A stretch of 64,000 nt of DNA from Blasia pusilla. Its lineage: Eukaryota > Marchantiophyta > Marchantiopsida > Blasiales. The position numbers were made by a program, and so were the translations under genes. Within the stretch, counting starts at the first letter, position 1, and each line of letters starts with the position of its first letter. The stretch spans positions 2,170,001-2,234,000 of the forward strand of contig CM114272.1 in the NCBI GenBank assembly GCA_050084515.1. Direction: 5' to 3'. Positions 1-9,910 of this stretch are shown here, in pieces. The notes below the pieces were generated by a model, which was not told the origin of the DNA, did no database searches, and saw only the letters and a program-made list of their open reading frames with translations.

Positions 1-297
1 CTACTAAACGTACGCTTCCGCAACACTAGAGATTGACGTTCGAGTGGAGTAGGCGCACGATAGGGAGAGAGTGGAGGTGGAGGAAGGAAGAAACACGAAA
101 ATGCGGAACATGGAGGCAAGTGAGGGGGATGAGAAATAAGGGGAAGATGGGTCCCACACGGATAAGTCCTTCCATAAGACCGCCGCAAGTCCACGGACAT
201 GGACATGTCCACGGATACGGATTTTGTCCATATGCAACATTGCTTGTCCGTCCATATTTGCCCTAGGGATGAACTTGTCTATTTTTGTGCAACCATG
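1..297. repeat. MITE-like dispersed repeat, inverted composite copy
   Basis: Positions about 60-243 match, in the same orientation, the right-hand part of related copies at 58839-59115 and 63656-63979. Shared features are a purine-rich stretch and the paired words around CATGGACATGTCC, ending near ATGCAAC. Positions 244-297, read on the minus strand, match the left end of the same family (GGTTGCACAAAAATAGA followed by AAGTTCATCC). Two parts of the element therefore lie head to tail in inverted order, suggesting a nested or rearranged copy that may continue beyond the window edge. No gene is supported here. Confidence 0.6.
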
Positions 298-1182
298 ACT
301 CTATCTCCACCTATCCTAATGAATCATGTGGCCCATACCAAGGATGGAGATCTTTTATTGGAAAAAAATTTGAGTTCTATTCGAGCTCTTCTTCCACTTG
401 CTGCACAAGAAATTCTATCCCCTTGAATCAATTGATTATAAACGAGCTTGATCTTTGAGAATTTGCACTATATCAAGTTTTATAGAATTATCTTTAAGGA
501 AACCTCTAGCTCTCATGGATCTCGTCTACATTCAAGGATAGATACAAGGGCGAGGACATGACTTACCAAAAATCTTCTTATTATTCCATTTCATTTTCCA
601 CAAAGTCTATTCTAAAAAAATGTATGAACCCTTTGGATTTCCTCATTCTTATCTTCCAATGTGCCTAATTATGTGTTTAGGAAACCCATTAATGCAAAGG
701 GTATGAAGATTTTGTGATGTACCTATGGTGGAGACTTATAATGACCCATGATGTGATCGAAGAGGCAATAACATCAATAGCTCAGCTAGATGATTATTGT
801 AGAGTGCCCATTCAATATTCAAACTTCTCTTCTCTTGAAACTTGGAATTTTTAGCCAATAAGGTCTATTATATGTCCTTGGAAAATTTAAAGTCACTTAT
901 GGGGGCAATCAAGTTAGGGATTGATTTGGGATTAATTGGGTTAAGTTAGGGGCCAATTTGGGATCAATAATGATGTGTAATTTAAATTACTTATCACTAA
1001 TCCTCATGCATCCTACATGCACCTTATAGTATTTTCGGGTGCGTGGTTCGGCAAGAGTAACTATGTATTCTACCTTCAACTACACAAACAACCTCCCATG
1101 GACGAGTTGACCTAGTTGTATCTCGAGGTAGCTTTTATACATTGTGTGATGTGATGGTAGTTGATCCTACACATTCTAACTT
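298..1182. other. AT-rich intergenic DNA, nothing recognised
   Basis: No open frame, RNA gene or repeat that I can support. Composition is AT-rich, like most transposon-derived stretches in this window. Confidence 0.5.
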
Positions 1183-1510
1183 GGTGTGTTGAGTTGCACA
1201 TACTAAAGATTCTACCGTTGATGCAACATAAAGAATCAAGGAGTTAAGTTACACAATGAGATATAACATTTAACTTTATCCCCTTTGTAGTAGAAGTTTT
1301 TGGGCATCCACATTTGTCTTTTGATACTTTTATAAAAACATGTGCTCACCATTCCTTCAAGAATCATCAACTCACCCTTTTCTCATAGTATTTCTCTTTA
1401 TAGTGTCACTTCTTATTATCGAGAATGCATTTGGATGACGTTACAAAATGTCTAAGTATTTGCGTTGATACGTCGGGCCAAAGTGGTGGATGATCACTTA
1501 TCTTGCTAAT
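1183..1510 (+). repeat. Dispersed repeat, decayed copy (family with an open frame at 60640-61017)
   Basis: This is a plus-strand match to the minus-strand sequence 60640-61017 and to 58600-58800. Shared landmarks are AGAATCAAGGAGTT, then TTTTGATACTTT and AACATGTGCTCACCA. In this copy the reading frame kept open at 60640-61017 is broken by stops. The frame resembles a C-terminal piece of a non-LTR retrotransposon product, but that assignment is tentative. Confidence 0.6.
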
Positions 1511-3890
1511 CTTGTCATGCATTCACATCTAACCGATCCATTTCAAACTATTCATTCTTACCTCAATGATTTTTTTTTTCCAAACTTGTTACCATTTTCT
1601 CAAGATGCGCTAGTGACATCCCTGAATTGTCTTGTTGTAGTGTTTTTTGTTTGTTCTTGACAAAGTGGATTTTTGAATTAGATTGTGCATATTATGTGAC
1701 GCAGGGCATGATTTTAAGTGAATGTAGATACATGATGTCAATAATTGCGCTTGGAACAACCAGCGAATGAATCATGGACTTCATGAACGCCATCCTTCAC
1801 ATTCGCATGATTGCGCAAGTAATAGCAAAAGAACAATTATGAGTGGCGTCCCCCCCATGTGTCGAGATGCGAGCGAGGTCGCAGGCCGCAGGACCGGTCA
1901 CCGGAGTCGCTGCTGCCGGGCCCAGTCGTGGCTCAGAGAGGACGTGTGCAGAATCTGGGTCGTTGTGGCCCCTCCGTCCGTCCGTCCGCCCGTCCGTCCG
2001 TCGGTGCTGCGTCCTGCGTCCTTACGGCCGTCGGCTGATGGAGGGTTTAGTGTTGACTTAAAGGGTCCTCAACCCCTTTACCAATCATAGGAAAGCGAGG
2101 TTTAGTGTAACCGCGTGGAATCATTTGGGAGACGAAAACAAGACCCTGAATGAAAGGAGACTACTGGAAGTCTGGGTAAGACACGCGTGGGATCATTTCG
2201 GTACCGAGTCAACGCTTCAAAGTTAGCGGTGGAGATGAGCGTAAGGTCCATCTCTGCATTTTTCAGCCGTAGATATCTCTCAGTGAAAGTTACTAATCTT
2301 TCTCACTTAAGCAAGTAGGTGAGTCGTCAATTTCCTATTATATTGGCTCTTGAGACTTGAGTTAAAACAAACAATCCGTGATTCATTACCAAACTTTCAC
2401 CAATGAATGCCACCTGTCCATCGGTGGAGAACCCCTCTGCCATATATGCCCTCTCTAGTGACGGTCTGTTTCCATTCATTCATCGTGAGTCACGCATGTT
2501 GAGAGGTGTGGGAAGTTTTTAAGCTGATGATTCAACGCTTCTGTTGCCGGTGGTGGGGACGGCTGGACTGACCACTGGAGCAAGTACGCGTGGAAGGTTC
2601 GGACAGGTTCTGGTGACAGGTCATTCGGATTCGTTCCTTCATGTCTCACGGTGTTCCAAGTGTTTACTCACGCACTGGTGGAGCGTTCTGCAGATCGGTC
2701 CTGTCCTCGAATTGCCGTAATTTCACTCTGGATTGTCTGCATCACCAGCACGTCTCCGCTTTCATGGCGCGTCTGCAGTCCTCACCCTCGAGCAGTCCGT
2801 TCCCTAGCGCCTTTTCAGAGACTCCAAGTACCCCAGTTTTCTCTCTTCCCATGTAGAAAATCATCAGCATTGTGCTTTTCAGTCCGTATCGACGATCGCC
2901 GATTTGCATCATAATGCAGTGTTCAGGCATATGTTAACTGTCTTCAGAAATATGGGATAGGGGTAGTTTGTGAGGCTTATACTGGCTGTGTCCTTCAGAT
3001 TTTCTGCAGTGGCGGGGAGGAAAGGATCCGCGCTTCGCCGCAATGCCAACCGCTTCTGATCCAAGAGGGGGCTTAAACCGGCGGCGGTCTGTTTGGGTGA
3101 ACATTTTGGAAAACCAGAGGATTTGTAGAGGCACGGTGCAAACACGGGCAACATCATCAGCCGATTCATCTGTCGATGAATCGGATGAGATTCTTGGAGA
3201 CTACGGAAAAAGTGTAGGCATCTGTGACATTGTGATTTTGGTAAGATCCTTTGGTCAAATTTCCGTGCGCAGTTGACTTGCTTTTGACGCTGCGACTGTC
3301 GTTACTCAATGAGTAGTCTCTGCAGAGTCGAACTTCATCTCCCAGTTCAAGTCAGGGCGTGGGAATGGATAACAGGAAAAGCACATTCTCAAAATTCTTA
3401 CCCAGATTTATGATAGCTATGCAATAAGCTACGTATGCTTGAAAAGAAACCATCAAGCGTAGGAAGTTCAAACACGTTAGGACGGGGATTGGGAGCATGA
3501 ACGATTACGCTCTACCATGAGAGAATTCCCTTCAGAATGCCAATGGGCATTGTGTTATCCGTGTTTCTAGTTAAATTAGTTGCAAGTACAGATTTAGGCA
3601 CTATTACATGCTCTGTGAATTTACAATAGCCGACAATACTCATACAAATCCTCTATGCAATTTTGAGAGCATCTACTCTTGTTCGATGGCACTTGATTAA
3701 CTTCTATCCTTCGCTGGCTCCATTCCGTAGACGTCAACAACTCGCACCATTTCTTTCCTATCAGCTCGTCCTCGATGCCTCTCAAGAGGACTCTTGCAGT
3801 TGACTGTCAGGCACGATGAATGACTGGCATGAATTACAGGGTCAGCCAACCCGAGGAACCTAACTACCTATCCACATAATTATCAACTAG
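1511..3890. other. Unassigned region with a (GTCC)n-like stretch
   Basis: From about 1830 to 3300 this region is richer in GC than its surroundings. It contains a degenerate GTCC/GTCCGTCC microsatellite at about 1973-2010. Short open frames are present, but none has a recognisable domain or codon pattern. It lies downstream of the 4CL stop codon, so its right edge near 3.7-3.9 kb probably includes the 4CL 3' untranslated region. Confidence 0.4.
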
Positions 3891-3897
3891 AAAATGC

Positions 3898-6800
3898 CTA
3901 CGATAGCTTCGTTCTCAGGTCCTTTCGTAAAATCTTGCCGGATGCACTTTTGGGGATAGTGTCCACGAAGATCACAGAGTGCAACCTCTTGTAGAAAACA
4001 ACCTGCATGACATGAAGACGTGAGAGTGTCGGCAGTTAGCACTGTATCACGAAATCAACGCTAGGCAGTTCACGTCCTCACATTTCACAAAACAATGGTT
4101 CTACGAACATTTCGAGTCCACGAATCTTGTTCAGCTGAGGAGCCGCAGAATCTCCACAAGTTTGGCCAAGTTTCAGCTGAGGAAAGGCATTCTGAACAGT
4201 TACTCGCAAACAGGACTAACTATAACCAAAATGAATTTATTTCCCCTATTATTCGGAAAGTTTGTCCGTCAAAAAAATAGACGTCTACCTGCGACGCAAT
4301 AAACTCTTTCACGTTTTCTTCGGTGATTTCAGCGTCCTGCCGTTTCACCACAAATGCTACTGGCACCTCTCCCGCCCGTTCATCATTCTTCCTGCAAAGT
4401 AGAGGCAACACCATGAGATAAGACAACATCACTCCTCAGAAGGGACATTTTTTTTCTTACAGGTCTGAAACGCTACTTGTGCAATCATATACTGGGCTCT
4501 TATTCAGTTCGGAGAGTCGAGTTCAGCTCGAGGTTGGAACTCACGGAACGACAGCAGCATCGGCGATGGACGGATGCGACACCAGAAGCCCTTCCAACTC
4601 TGCTGGTGGTACCTGAAGAAGTACAGTTACGAAAATTCCATTACTTGGCTTACATCATGTCTTTGACTTCACTGCACCAGACGGGTGTCACACTATACTA
4701 GTCACTGGAGATTTCATTCCTCTGTGCCAGGTGAGAGTCATATGAGCAATAGCTTGCTCGCATAGTTTCTCTCGGTTTCATGTCATCCATGCTGATCATG
4801 TCCTATGGAAACTCTCATGTCATTCATCAGAAATATAAATTCTAACAATCTTGCTTCAAATTCCATGTGCTGTCCTTCCCAGTTCTCTTTAAACTCTGCT
4901 TTGATGATATAGACAGAGAAGACTCTCGGCTGCAACTCGATGGCAAATTCCTTACCTGAAATCCCTTGAATTTGATGATCTCCTTCACCCGATCGACAAT
5001 GAAAACTTCCTCATCGTCGTCGATGAAAGCAATGTCACCGGTATGCAACCACCCCTCATTGTCAATAGTGAGGGCGGTTTCCACGGGATTGTTCAAGTAT
5101 CCTGCACAGGGGGCAAACTCCAGGTTCAACATAGCCCTTCCAGCTCTTGAATGACGCCCGAATCCAATTGGGATGAAAAAAATATCTTTAGCTGGCATAG
5201 CTGCTAACGTGACAACTCCACTCCAGAAACATTTTCGGTCAGGGAGATAGTGGCACAATTCACATTCGGCCAAGAAATCGAAGTCCTTCGAAGTGAATCA
5301 GATTGCCAACTAGGTGGATGTGTGACAAACCTTTCATGATTTGGGGACCCCTGATGCAGATCTCACCAGCCTGATTGTGTGGGAGGGACACCCCCGTCTC
5401 AGGATCCACAATCTTTACCTCAGCATTGCGAACCACCGTTCCACAAGAACCGGGTTTCACTGGAAACGGATTCTTGGCGAAAGCCAAACACATAGAAAGA
5501 ACGGGACCCGCCTCTGTCATCCCATAGCCCTGATTGGAAATCGAAGAGCAGAGTCAGTGACAGATGCTTCATTACAAATTTCTATCGAACTCCCATACCT
5601 CGCCACCATGTAGACTCCTATCTGATCCCACTTCCTTCTCCTCCAGACACAGATACACAATCACTGAAAATTTGGCGTATTTTTATCCTCTCCGAATTCG
5701 GTGGAGGTGGAACTCAGACCGAAACTACTGAGGCCAGTTCGTCTGCGAACGAAAGCTTCTAGGCCTTGGGAAATAAACTGGAACCGTTGCAGCATCGTCA
5801 CCGGAAGCGAGAATTGGCTACATGGGCGCGAGACAATGAAGAAGAAGCTACGACCGCAAGATAGATTGACGCATACAGAATGAAGACCCTGAAGCTACAG
5901 CTCGCGGGGATGATCCCACAAGCTAGAGTCACAACATACCGACGCTCTCCCGAGCTACTGCAGTCACTTTGAGGCACCCCTCAGACCCCAAGCGAGAAGT
6001 GTACCGAAAGTCGATGTCGACCAATGCCGCTGTGACCATGGTCAAGATGGCAAAGAGTACGAAATGAGGAAAAAAGTGGAGAGAACTATTGCAGTACCTG
6101 TCCAATCGTAGCTCCCGGAAGTTTGGTGATGAAGGCATCCTCGAGGTCTTTGCCGAGAGGGGCTGCCCCAGAAAGGACGACTTTCACACTGCTCACATCG
6201 TAATCAGCCACTATCGGGGACTTTGCAATTCCCAGGACGACAGGGGGCACGACTGGCAGGATGGTCACGCGGTGCTTTTGAATGAGCTCCAGCAATAGCG
6301 TAATCTCATATTTGGGCATGACCACAAGGGTGCAGCAGGCACGCAACGCGCAGAGGAGGACAGAGTTCAAAGAGTATATGTGGAACATAGGCAGCAGACA
6401 CACCATGGTGTCCTCGGAGCGGATATTGAGATTGGGGTTCTCCCCGTCGACCTGCTGAGCGACACTGGAGATTAAGCTCTTGTGGGTGAGCATTACACCT
6501 TTGGGTAGACCAGTAGTACCGGAAGAGTACGGGAGAGCGACCACATCATCGGGTTGAACATCCACGACAGGGGCTTCGTTCTCGTCGGCCTCCAAGAGGC
6601 AGCTGATAGGAAGACAGCCTTCAGGAGGAGCATCCACGGTGACAATTTGGCATCCCAAGTTCCGCACCTTATCTACATAAGAAGCCTGGGTGACAATAAG
6701 CTTCGCCCCGCAAGCCTTCAATTGCTTGGCGATTTCTCCAGCAGTGTAGAACGGATTTGCGGTCGTGACGATGGAACCTCGAAGAGCTGAACCTAAGAAT

Positions 6801-7159
6801 ACGAGAACGAATTCGCAACAGTTCGGGAGTAGCAGCGCAAGCACGTCACCTTTCCCAATGCCTTGTTTGTCTAATCCCGCTGCAATCTTCCTTGAGAGGA
6901 GCTCTACGTCACTAAACGTGTACTCCTTCCCAGTCGGACCGTCTATGAGAGCCGGTCGGTCAAGATGATCGCCCACCCGCTCCAAGGCGTATCGAGACAG
7001 GTTGAGGTGGTTGGAGAGCTCAATATCGGGGAGTTTCGACCGGTAGATGTACTCTCTGCTCTCCGCTTTCGTCGGCGCACTCTTCATGGGCACCGCGACT
7101 GTCTGCGAGCTCTTCAGCATCGCAGGGGATGGTGTCGAGGGAGCCATCGTCGGTGCCAT
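3898..7159 (-). CDS. 4CL: 4-coumarate:CoA ligase (six exons, 560 aa)
   Basis: Predicted exons on the minus strand are 7159-6098, 5529-5331, 5101-4956, 4612-4545, 4391-4289 and 4002-3898. All introns are GT-AG and the frames join exactly to 560 aa. The enzyme adenylates p-coumarate or related cinnamates with ATP and transfers them to CoA, feeding monolignols, flavonoids and sporopollenin-type precursors. It is probably cytosolic. Visible motifs: AMP-binding [10 protein letters not shown] at residues 212-221, GYGMTEAGP at 355-363, box II GEICIRG at 409-415, the ribose-binding Asp of GWLHTGD at 443, hinge [13 protein letters not shown] at 457-469, and the catalytic Lys of PSGK-type sequence (SASGK) at 549. 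The sequence resembles true plant 4CLs rather than distant 4CL-like acyl-CoA synthetases. One oddity is Leu329 before SGAAP, where Arabidopsis 4CL2 has Lys. The N-terminal ~35 residues are Ser/Ala/Pro/Thr-rich. The first ATG of the frame is chosen as the start. Confidence 0.93.
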
Positions 7160-7375
7160 CTATCCTCTGCCTGCCTCTCACACCCCCTGCGCCACACGAG
7201 CAGAGAGAACGTCTCCCCCCGATTCTTCCCTCTCCGTCTTCCACAGATTACCAGCGGAAGGAACCCAATGCAGCACAGCAGCGCCTTGTTACTCCTCCCG
7301 AATGCGGCGCACACGACGACTTATGATGCCGCAAACGCACTCCGTCCTCCCACTCGATCTCTACTTCGCAATGCT

Positions 7376-7435
7376 CTGTTCTGCTCTCCTCTCCTCTCCT
7401 CTCTCCTCTCCCTCGCCCTCGCCTCGCCTTCTATT
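7376..7435. other. CT-rich tract upstream of 4CL
   Basis: A tract rich in CTCTCCTCTC-like words lies about 220-280 bp upstream of the 4CL start codon, so it reads as GA-rich on the 4CL coding strand. Pyrimidine/purine tracts are common in plant leaders and core promoters. I cannot tell whether this one lies in the promoter or the 5' UTR. No clear TATA box or AC element was seen between 7160 and 7850. Confidence 0.4.
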
Positions 7436-7644
7436 CTTTACTTGCTTTCCCCTTGGAATCCCTGCTATCGACGAGGGCCGTACAGCAAAAGCTGAGGACA
7501 AGGGGTGGTCGAAGCATTCAAAAGTTGACTCTCGGTCTAGTGCTGCAGCAGCGCCGAGGGTGAGAAACTAAGAATGAGCACGGACTTCGGAGCTACGAGA
7601 GCTACGAGACTTCCCGATCGCGTGTGGAGTTCGGCTCCACAATC

Positions 7645-7685
7645 AGTCAGTCAGTCAGTCAGTCAATCAATAAATCAATCAACAA
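7645..7685. repeat. CAGT/CAAT microsatellite
   Basis: A tandem CAGT array grades into CAAT/AAAT units, about 500 bp upstream of the 4CL start codon. Confidence 0.85.
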
Positions 7686-7856
7686 CTCGGGTAGGCCGAG
7701 TGAGTGACGAGTCCCAGACTCCAACGCAAGACGAGCAGCAAGAGCAAGGGTCCAAGATGTGGAGGGAGGGTAGGCGAGTACGGCAGTAGGGCCTTTAGAG
7801 CTATCATAAATGTCCAGGTGATGAATTAGGACCCCCCACAACCACCGCTAATGAAA

Positions 7857-7924
7857 GAAAGATGCACTTCGATAAAAACGAGTGATGGAAAACCCATCGG
7901 AAGTACAAAAGAGGGGGACTCAAA
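7857..7924 (-). repeat. Retroelement-like end, copy A
   Basis: This 68 bp block is the exact reverse complement of 8473-8540. It also matches 9795-9865 in the same orientation with very few changes. Read on the minus strand it carries CTTCCGATGGGTTTTCCATC followed by a CGTTTTTATCGAAGTGCATC-type end. That layout resembles the 3' end of a 5'-truncated non-LTR retroelement. A foldback transposon formed by copies A and B is an alternative reading. Confidence 0.6.
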
Positions 7925-8399
7925 TGGCCTCGCAAAGGCTCGAAAAGAAAAGAAATCAGCGAGAGCACCAAACTCTCTGGAATCATGACTCGGTTTACCG
8001 CCATCCCACCCTGTCGCTGTGGAGTCTCCACAGCGACAAGGTCATCCTCGCTGCATGCGGTCGGCCGTGGACTCGTCCGTCCCTTCCCTTTCACTGTTTT
8101 GTTTGGCCTCGTGATTCGCATCTGGGATCCGTGGCTGCCCAACAGCACCATGCGAAGGGAGGAAAGGGTCCTTGTCTTCGTCCCTGCGGCGAAAGGCGAA
8201 AGTGGCCGTGGCCGTGGCGCTTCGATGGCCGCGGTAGTGCGTCTGGCCTGCCCTGCGGTTCCTAGCTGCCCGACGACAAACACGAACGAGCAAGTATTCA
8301 AGGTCTCGCCTTTGCCGCGCAGATCTCCGTCGACCCGGTCCGTTGTCGCGACGGGATGCGCTGTCCGAGGGCTCCGATCCGCGACGCCGATCAGGAGCT
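7925..8399. other. GC-rich unassigned stretch between inverted repeats A and B
   Basis: The segment is GC-rich and enclosed by the perfect 68 bp inverted pair 7857-7924 / 8473-8540. Open frames occur on both strands, but none has a recognisable domain. Confidence 0.4.
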
Positions 8400-8427
8400 T
8401 AAACCCTAAACCCTAAACCCTAAACCC
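8400..8427. repeat. Interstitial telomere repeat (TTTAGGG type)
   Basis: Three full AAACCCT units are followed by AAACCCC: the plant telomere heptamer in C-strand orientation. It directly abuts the left edge of retroelement-like copy B, exactly where copy B loses similarity to copy E. Confidence 0.9.
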
Positions 8428-8540
8428 CCTTCTTCCTTTTCTGGTCGTGTTGTGGCCTTCAGGTTTTGACTCTTTGAGTCCCCCTCTTTTGTACTTCCGA
8501 TGGGTTTTCCATCACTCGTTTTTATCGAAGTGCATCTTTC
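8428..8540 (+). repeat. Retroelement-like end, copy B
   Basis: This is the plus-strand version of the family. It matches the minus strand of 9795-9910 over about 115 bp and copy A over its last 68 bp. It is followed by CTTTTAAAAAAA, a short A-rich run compatible with a retroelement tail. Its 5' edge is joined to telomere heptamers. Confidence 0.6.
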
Positions 8541-8563
8541 CTTTTAAAAAAATCAGGAGCTTC

Positions 8564-8660
8564 GATGAACTTCAATAAAACGTTTGATGGAAAACAAAAG
8601 ATATAGAGAAAAAACCCGGAAGGCCGAAACCGGCGCTGAAAAGAAAGAAAGAAGGGTTTC
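8564..8660 (-). repeat. Retroelement-like end, copy C (diverged)
   Basis: The sequence keeps the core words (GATGAACTTCAATAAAACG, then TGATGGAAAAC) and the later AAAACCCGGAAGGCC-like part. It differs clearly from copies A, B and E and probably represents an older insertion of the same family. Confidence 0.45.
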
Positions 8661-8680
8661 CCAGCCAAACATGAGAGACA

Positions 8681-8706
8681 ATAGGGGGTGTCATAACACC
8701 CCCTAT
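8681..8706. repeat. Short palindrome, 11 bp arms
   Basis: ATAGGGGGTGT and its reverse complement are separated by CATA. It could form a small hairpin; function unknown. Confidence 0.8.
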
Positions 8707-9167
8707 CCCGAATTTTAGTGTCTCTATAGGGGACTTTCCGGATCCAAAACAGGTAGCTCCCGTTTTGGCGTTCCCGATAAGAATCACTCCCGCCCCGTTT
8801 GCGGTTCTTCTCAAGTATTTCGTGGATTCAAGGCTGGAAACTGACATACACGGGCCGGTGCAAAACTGCCGCCCCCTCCCCTTCCGGGAGTAGCCCAGTG
8901 ACTTTCGGGACCGAACCCCCTCACCCGGACGATTCCGGATAGGCAGTAAATTGACACTCCCTAATATGGGTGTCATAATACCCTTAACTGGTGTTTTAGG
9001 GGTCCTCGGATCTCACTATCCGGGGGACTTGCCAGATCCCAAACGGGTAGCTCCTGAAGAAGAGTGACCTTGCTACCCGTTTTGGCGCTCCCTCGAAGAC
9101 TGATTCCTACCCGTTTTCATTTCTTCTCCGGTACCCCATGGAATTAAGGCTCGTCAACGCTTTAAAA

Positions 9168-9260
9168 CTTTAATATAAACTTGGATGGAAAACCCATCGG
9201 CATACAAAACAAGGGGGCAAAAAAAACCCACCGGCCAAAACTGGCCCGAAAAGGCAAAAT
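9168..9260 (-). repeat. Retroelement-like end, copy D (diverged)
   Basis: Contains GATGGAAAACCCATCGG followed by CATACAAAAC and a run of G and A, matching copies A, B and E with several changes. The flanks at 8661-9167 and 9261-9794 hold no gene I can support. Confidence 0.45.
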
Positions 9261-9794
9261 GGGGTCTATGTCCCAACGACCAAAATCACCAACAGCATAT
9301 GATACCAGAAGTAGAATTTACCTAGATCCGAAGTAAATTGACACCTGTAAAATGATGACTACCACTAAGAATTGGGCTCTCCAACCGCCCATGTGTCAAA
9401 GACTAGACATGTGTCCAAAAGAGTGTAGGCTCGCCGTCATATTACGCGACTTCCAGAACTTCGCTTTGACGAGGTCCGGCGTCATTCGTGTTCCGGCGCC
9501 TCCACTTCTTTTCCTCGTTTCGTCTTTCCCTTGCAGGAGGAGGTTCGATCCGGCGGTCCGTCCGCGGGTCAATTCATTGGGCAGCCGGCTTCCACGAGAG
9601 GGAGGAATCGTTTGGTCCACCGACTTTCTCCTCCTCACCTGCTGGGTGACGGACGACCCAGTCCCTTGGGTCCTTGGGCCCTCGGGAGAGCGGTTTTACT
9701 TCCCTGGTGGCGGTTCTGGGTCCAGCTCGTCCCCGGGCCTTCAAACGTAGTCGGTCAATCGGACTACTCCTCCATTGGATGGCCGAAAAGAAAC

Positions 9795-9910
9795 GAAGAT
9801 GCACTTCGATAAAAACGACTGATGGAAAACCCATCGGAAGTACAAAAGAGGGGGGACTCAAAGAGTCAAAATCTGAAGGCCACAACAGGACCAGAAAAGG
9901 AAGAAGGGGG
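9795..9910 (-). repeat. Retroelement-like end, copy E
   Basis: A close match to copy B (reverse complement of 8428-8540), continuing past the point where B joins telomere repeats. The minus-strand translation is hydrophobic, as is common for the 3' untranslated parts of plant non-LTR elements. The similarity may extend toward 10.0 kb. Confidence 0.6.

Noticed and set aside
6965-7571. Plus-strand open frames of about 175 codons overlapping the 4CL first exon and leader
   Set aside because: They lie antisense to a verified coding exon and a low-complexity CT-rich leader, with no recognisable domain.
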